Assembly: GCA_905235615.1 (NCBI GenBank)
Contig: CAJOMB010000060.1
Location: forward strand, 1-12,714
Source: an uncultured Bacteroidales bacterium
GTDB lineage: Bacteria; Bacteroidota; Bacteroidia; Bacteroidales; UBA932
Direction: 5' to 3'
Length of the DNA stretch: 12,714 bases
In this document: piece by piece, positions 11,766 to 12,714 of the stretch
Layout: each line of letters starts with the position of its first letter
Position numbering within the stretch: position 1 is the stretch's first letter
Program-made: the position numbers and the translations under genes
Notes under the pieces: generated by a model
The model's database searches: none
What the model was told of the DNA's origin: nothing
The model's input: the letters and a program-made list of their open reading frames with translations, nothing else

Positions 11766-12356
11766 CTATCGGCCTATCAGCTGAAGGAACTCGTTGCGGG
11801 TTTTGTCACTCCTTAAGAAAATCCCCGAAAAGGCCGATGTGGTGGTGATGGCATTGGACTTCTGCACCCCGCGCATAGACATGCAGGTGTGCATGGCCTC
11901 GATGACCACGGCCACGCCCAGCGGATGAAGGGATTCCTGCAGGCAGTCCCGGATCTGCTCCGTGAGACGCTCCTGCACCTGGAGACGGCGGGCATAGGTT
12001 TCCACCACGCGGGCCACCTTGCTCAGGCCCGTAATCTCTCCCTTGGGGATATAGGCCACATGCGCCTTGCCGATGAAGGGCATCATGTGATGCTCGCACA
12101 GGGAGAACAGCTCGATGTCCTTCACGATGACCATATGGTTGTACGGCTCCTGGAAAAGCGCCTGCTTCACGATGTGCTCGCCGTTCTGCTGATAACCCTG
12201 CGTGAGGAACTGCAACGCCTTGGCCACCCTTTCGGGGGTCTTGAGGAGACCTTCACGGGAAGCGTCTTCCCCCAGCAGTTCCAGGATGGCCTTGATGTGT
12301 CCTGAAATCTCCCGGGTGGTTTTTTCATCGTATTCTTCTATCTTTCTGTACGCCAT
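11766..12356 (-). CDS. folE: GTP cyclohydrolase I
   Basis: This 196-residue protein carries all type I signatures: zinc ligands C87 and H90 in SLCEHHMMPF and C158 in HTCMSMRG, plus GKAHVAYIPKG (97-106), GLSKVARVVETYARRLQVQERL (110-131) and ATTTTS-like AITTTSAFSG (169-178). It converts GTP to 7,8-dihydroneopterin triphosphate in the cytoplasm, the first step toward folate and other pterins and a source for 7-deazapurine modification pathways. Length is normal (about 190-220). It is the first gene of a folE-cls pair, behind a -7 box at 12397-12404. Confidence 0.96.
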   Translation of the reverse strand: MAYRKIEEYDEKTTREISGHIKAILELLGEDASREGLLKTPERVAKALQFLTQGYQQNGEHIVKQALFQEPYNHMVIVKDIELFSLCEHHMMPFIGKAHVAYIPKGEITGLSKVARVVETYARRLQVQERLTEQIRDCLQESLHPLGVAVVIEAMHTCMSMRGVQKSNAITTTSAFSGIFLRSDKTRNEFLQLIGR

Positions 12357-12396
12357 GGTCTGTTCTTTGTAGCAAGTTTCTGTGAAAAAAGGGCTA

Positions 12397-12404
12397 CAAA
12401 ATTA
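12397..12404 (-). promoter_or_regulatory. folE promoter, -7 box TAATTTTG
   Basis: On the minus strand 12404 to 12397 reads TAATTTTG, matching TAnnTTTG, about 40 nt upstream of the folE ATG. No clear -33 TTTG is present. It diverges from the plus-strand -7 box at 12437. Confidence 0.55.
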
Positions 12405-12436
12405 CACAAAAAAATTCATTATATCATTTTTTTGCC

Positions 12437-12444
12437 TATCTTTG
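12437..12444 (+). promoter_or_regulatory. Promoter -7 box TATCTTTG for the DUF2795 gene
   Basis: TATCTTTGC is the textbook Bacteroidota -7 element. The start codon at 12509 lies 64 nt downstream. The -33 region falls in the A/T-rich 32 bp shared with the divergent folE promoter and has no exact TTTG at standard spacing. Confidence 0.7.
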
Positions 12445-12508
12445 CATCCCTTTTCCGCCACAAAGCGGCTAAAAGATTGATAATTAACAAATAAAACCAT
12501 TATACGCT

Positions 12509-12714
12509 ATGTTTTGGACACTTGAACTGGCCAGCTCCCTGGACGATGCTCCCTGGCCCGCCACCAAAGAGGAACTCATAGACTACGCCACCCGCACCTG
12601 CGCCCCCGACGAAGTCATCGAAAACCTGGAAGAACTGGACGACGACACCGAAATCTACGAATCCATCGAAGACATCTGGCCGGACTATCCCACCAAGGAG
12701 GACTTCATGTGGAA
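12509..12714 (+). CDS. DUF2795-domain small acidic protein (C-terminus beyond the window)
   Basis: Translation from the ATG at 12509 begins MFWTLELASSLDDAPWPATK and continues with EELIDYATRTCAP, EVIENLEELDDD, IYESIEDIWPDYPTKEDFMW to the edge (68 codons). This is the Bacteroidota form of DUF2795: W-T-L-E-L-A at the start, the PWPATKxELIDYA core and the IYESIEDIWPDYP tail. Complete members are about 70-80 residues, so only a few residues are likely missing. The protein is highly acidic. Its function is unknown; expression is usually from its own promoter, as here. Confidence 0.82.
   Translation, partial: MFWTLELASSLDDAPWPATKEELIDYATRTCAPDEVIENLEELDDDTEIYESIEDIWPDYPTKEDFMW

Noticed and set aside
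10482..11816. A 444-codon plus-strand open frame opposite cls
   Set aside because: Cardiolipin synthase on the minus strand has both HKD motifs. The opposing frame has no recognisable domain.

Overview
The window looks like a chromosomal housekeeping segment from a GC-rich member of the Bacteroidota, probably order Bacteroidales. The signs are AT-rich intergenic gaps carrying the Bacteroidota -7 box TAnnTTTG, weak or absent Shine-Dalgarno sequences, a PUR-alpha-like DUF3276 gene, a DUF2795 gene, RNase Y next to ZapA, and a DUF4493/DUF6359 lipoprotein. I cannot place it below order. Nothing indicates a phage, plasmid or defence island.

Layout. Positions 1-76 (minus) hold the first 25 codons of nusB. 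Positions 77-403 are non-coding: a roughly 200-bp imperfect palindrome, flanked by a 13-14-nt direct repeat, lies between nusB and its probable promoter. From 404 rightward come a DUF3276 nucleic-acid-binding protein, whose N-terminus appears frame-shifted, and an intrinsic terminator. Then a tightly packed plus-strand run (774-6779) holds a methylthioadenosine/S-adenosylhomocysteine-type deaminase, two tandem trimeric purine nucleoside phosphorylases, the SRP GTPase gene ffh (broken by an apparent 11-nt deletion) and an exported 5'-nucleotidase-family lipoprotein. The minus strand from 9125 down to 6783 holds a small coiled-coil protein, zapA (ATGA overlap), a structured RNA that fits 6S RNA, a strong terminator and rny. 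Positions 9327-10421 (plus) encode a two-domain lipoprotein that overlaps, tail to tail, the end of cls. cls follows folE on the minus strand. The window ends in a DUF2795 gene transcribed divergently from folE.

How the genes fit together. The nucleotidase (envelope), the deaminase and the two phosphorylases form a plausible purine or thiopurine nucleoside salvage module: dephosphorylate, deaminate, then phosphorolyse. The two phosphorylases differ at the residue that sets 6-oxo versus 6-amino base preference in this fold (Asn in the first, Asp in the second), which suggests split specificity. Ffh, NusB, RNase Y, 6S RNA, ZapA, cardiolipin synthase and GTP cyclohydrolase I are core functions.

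Most notable are the MITE-like palindrome in the nusB leader, the Asn/Asp switch in the duplicated phosphorylases, the zapA-6S RNA arrangement, and two apparent frame errors in conserved genes that point to assembly or sequencing error, or recent damage. I did not find a clearly new multi-gene system.
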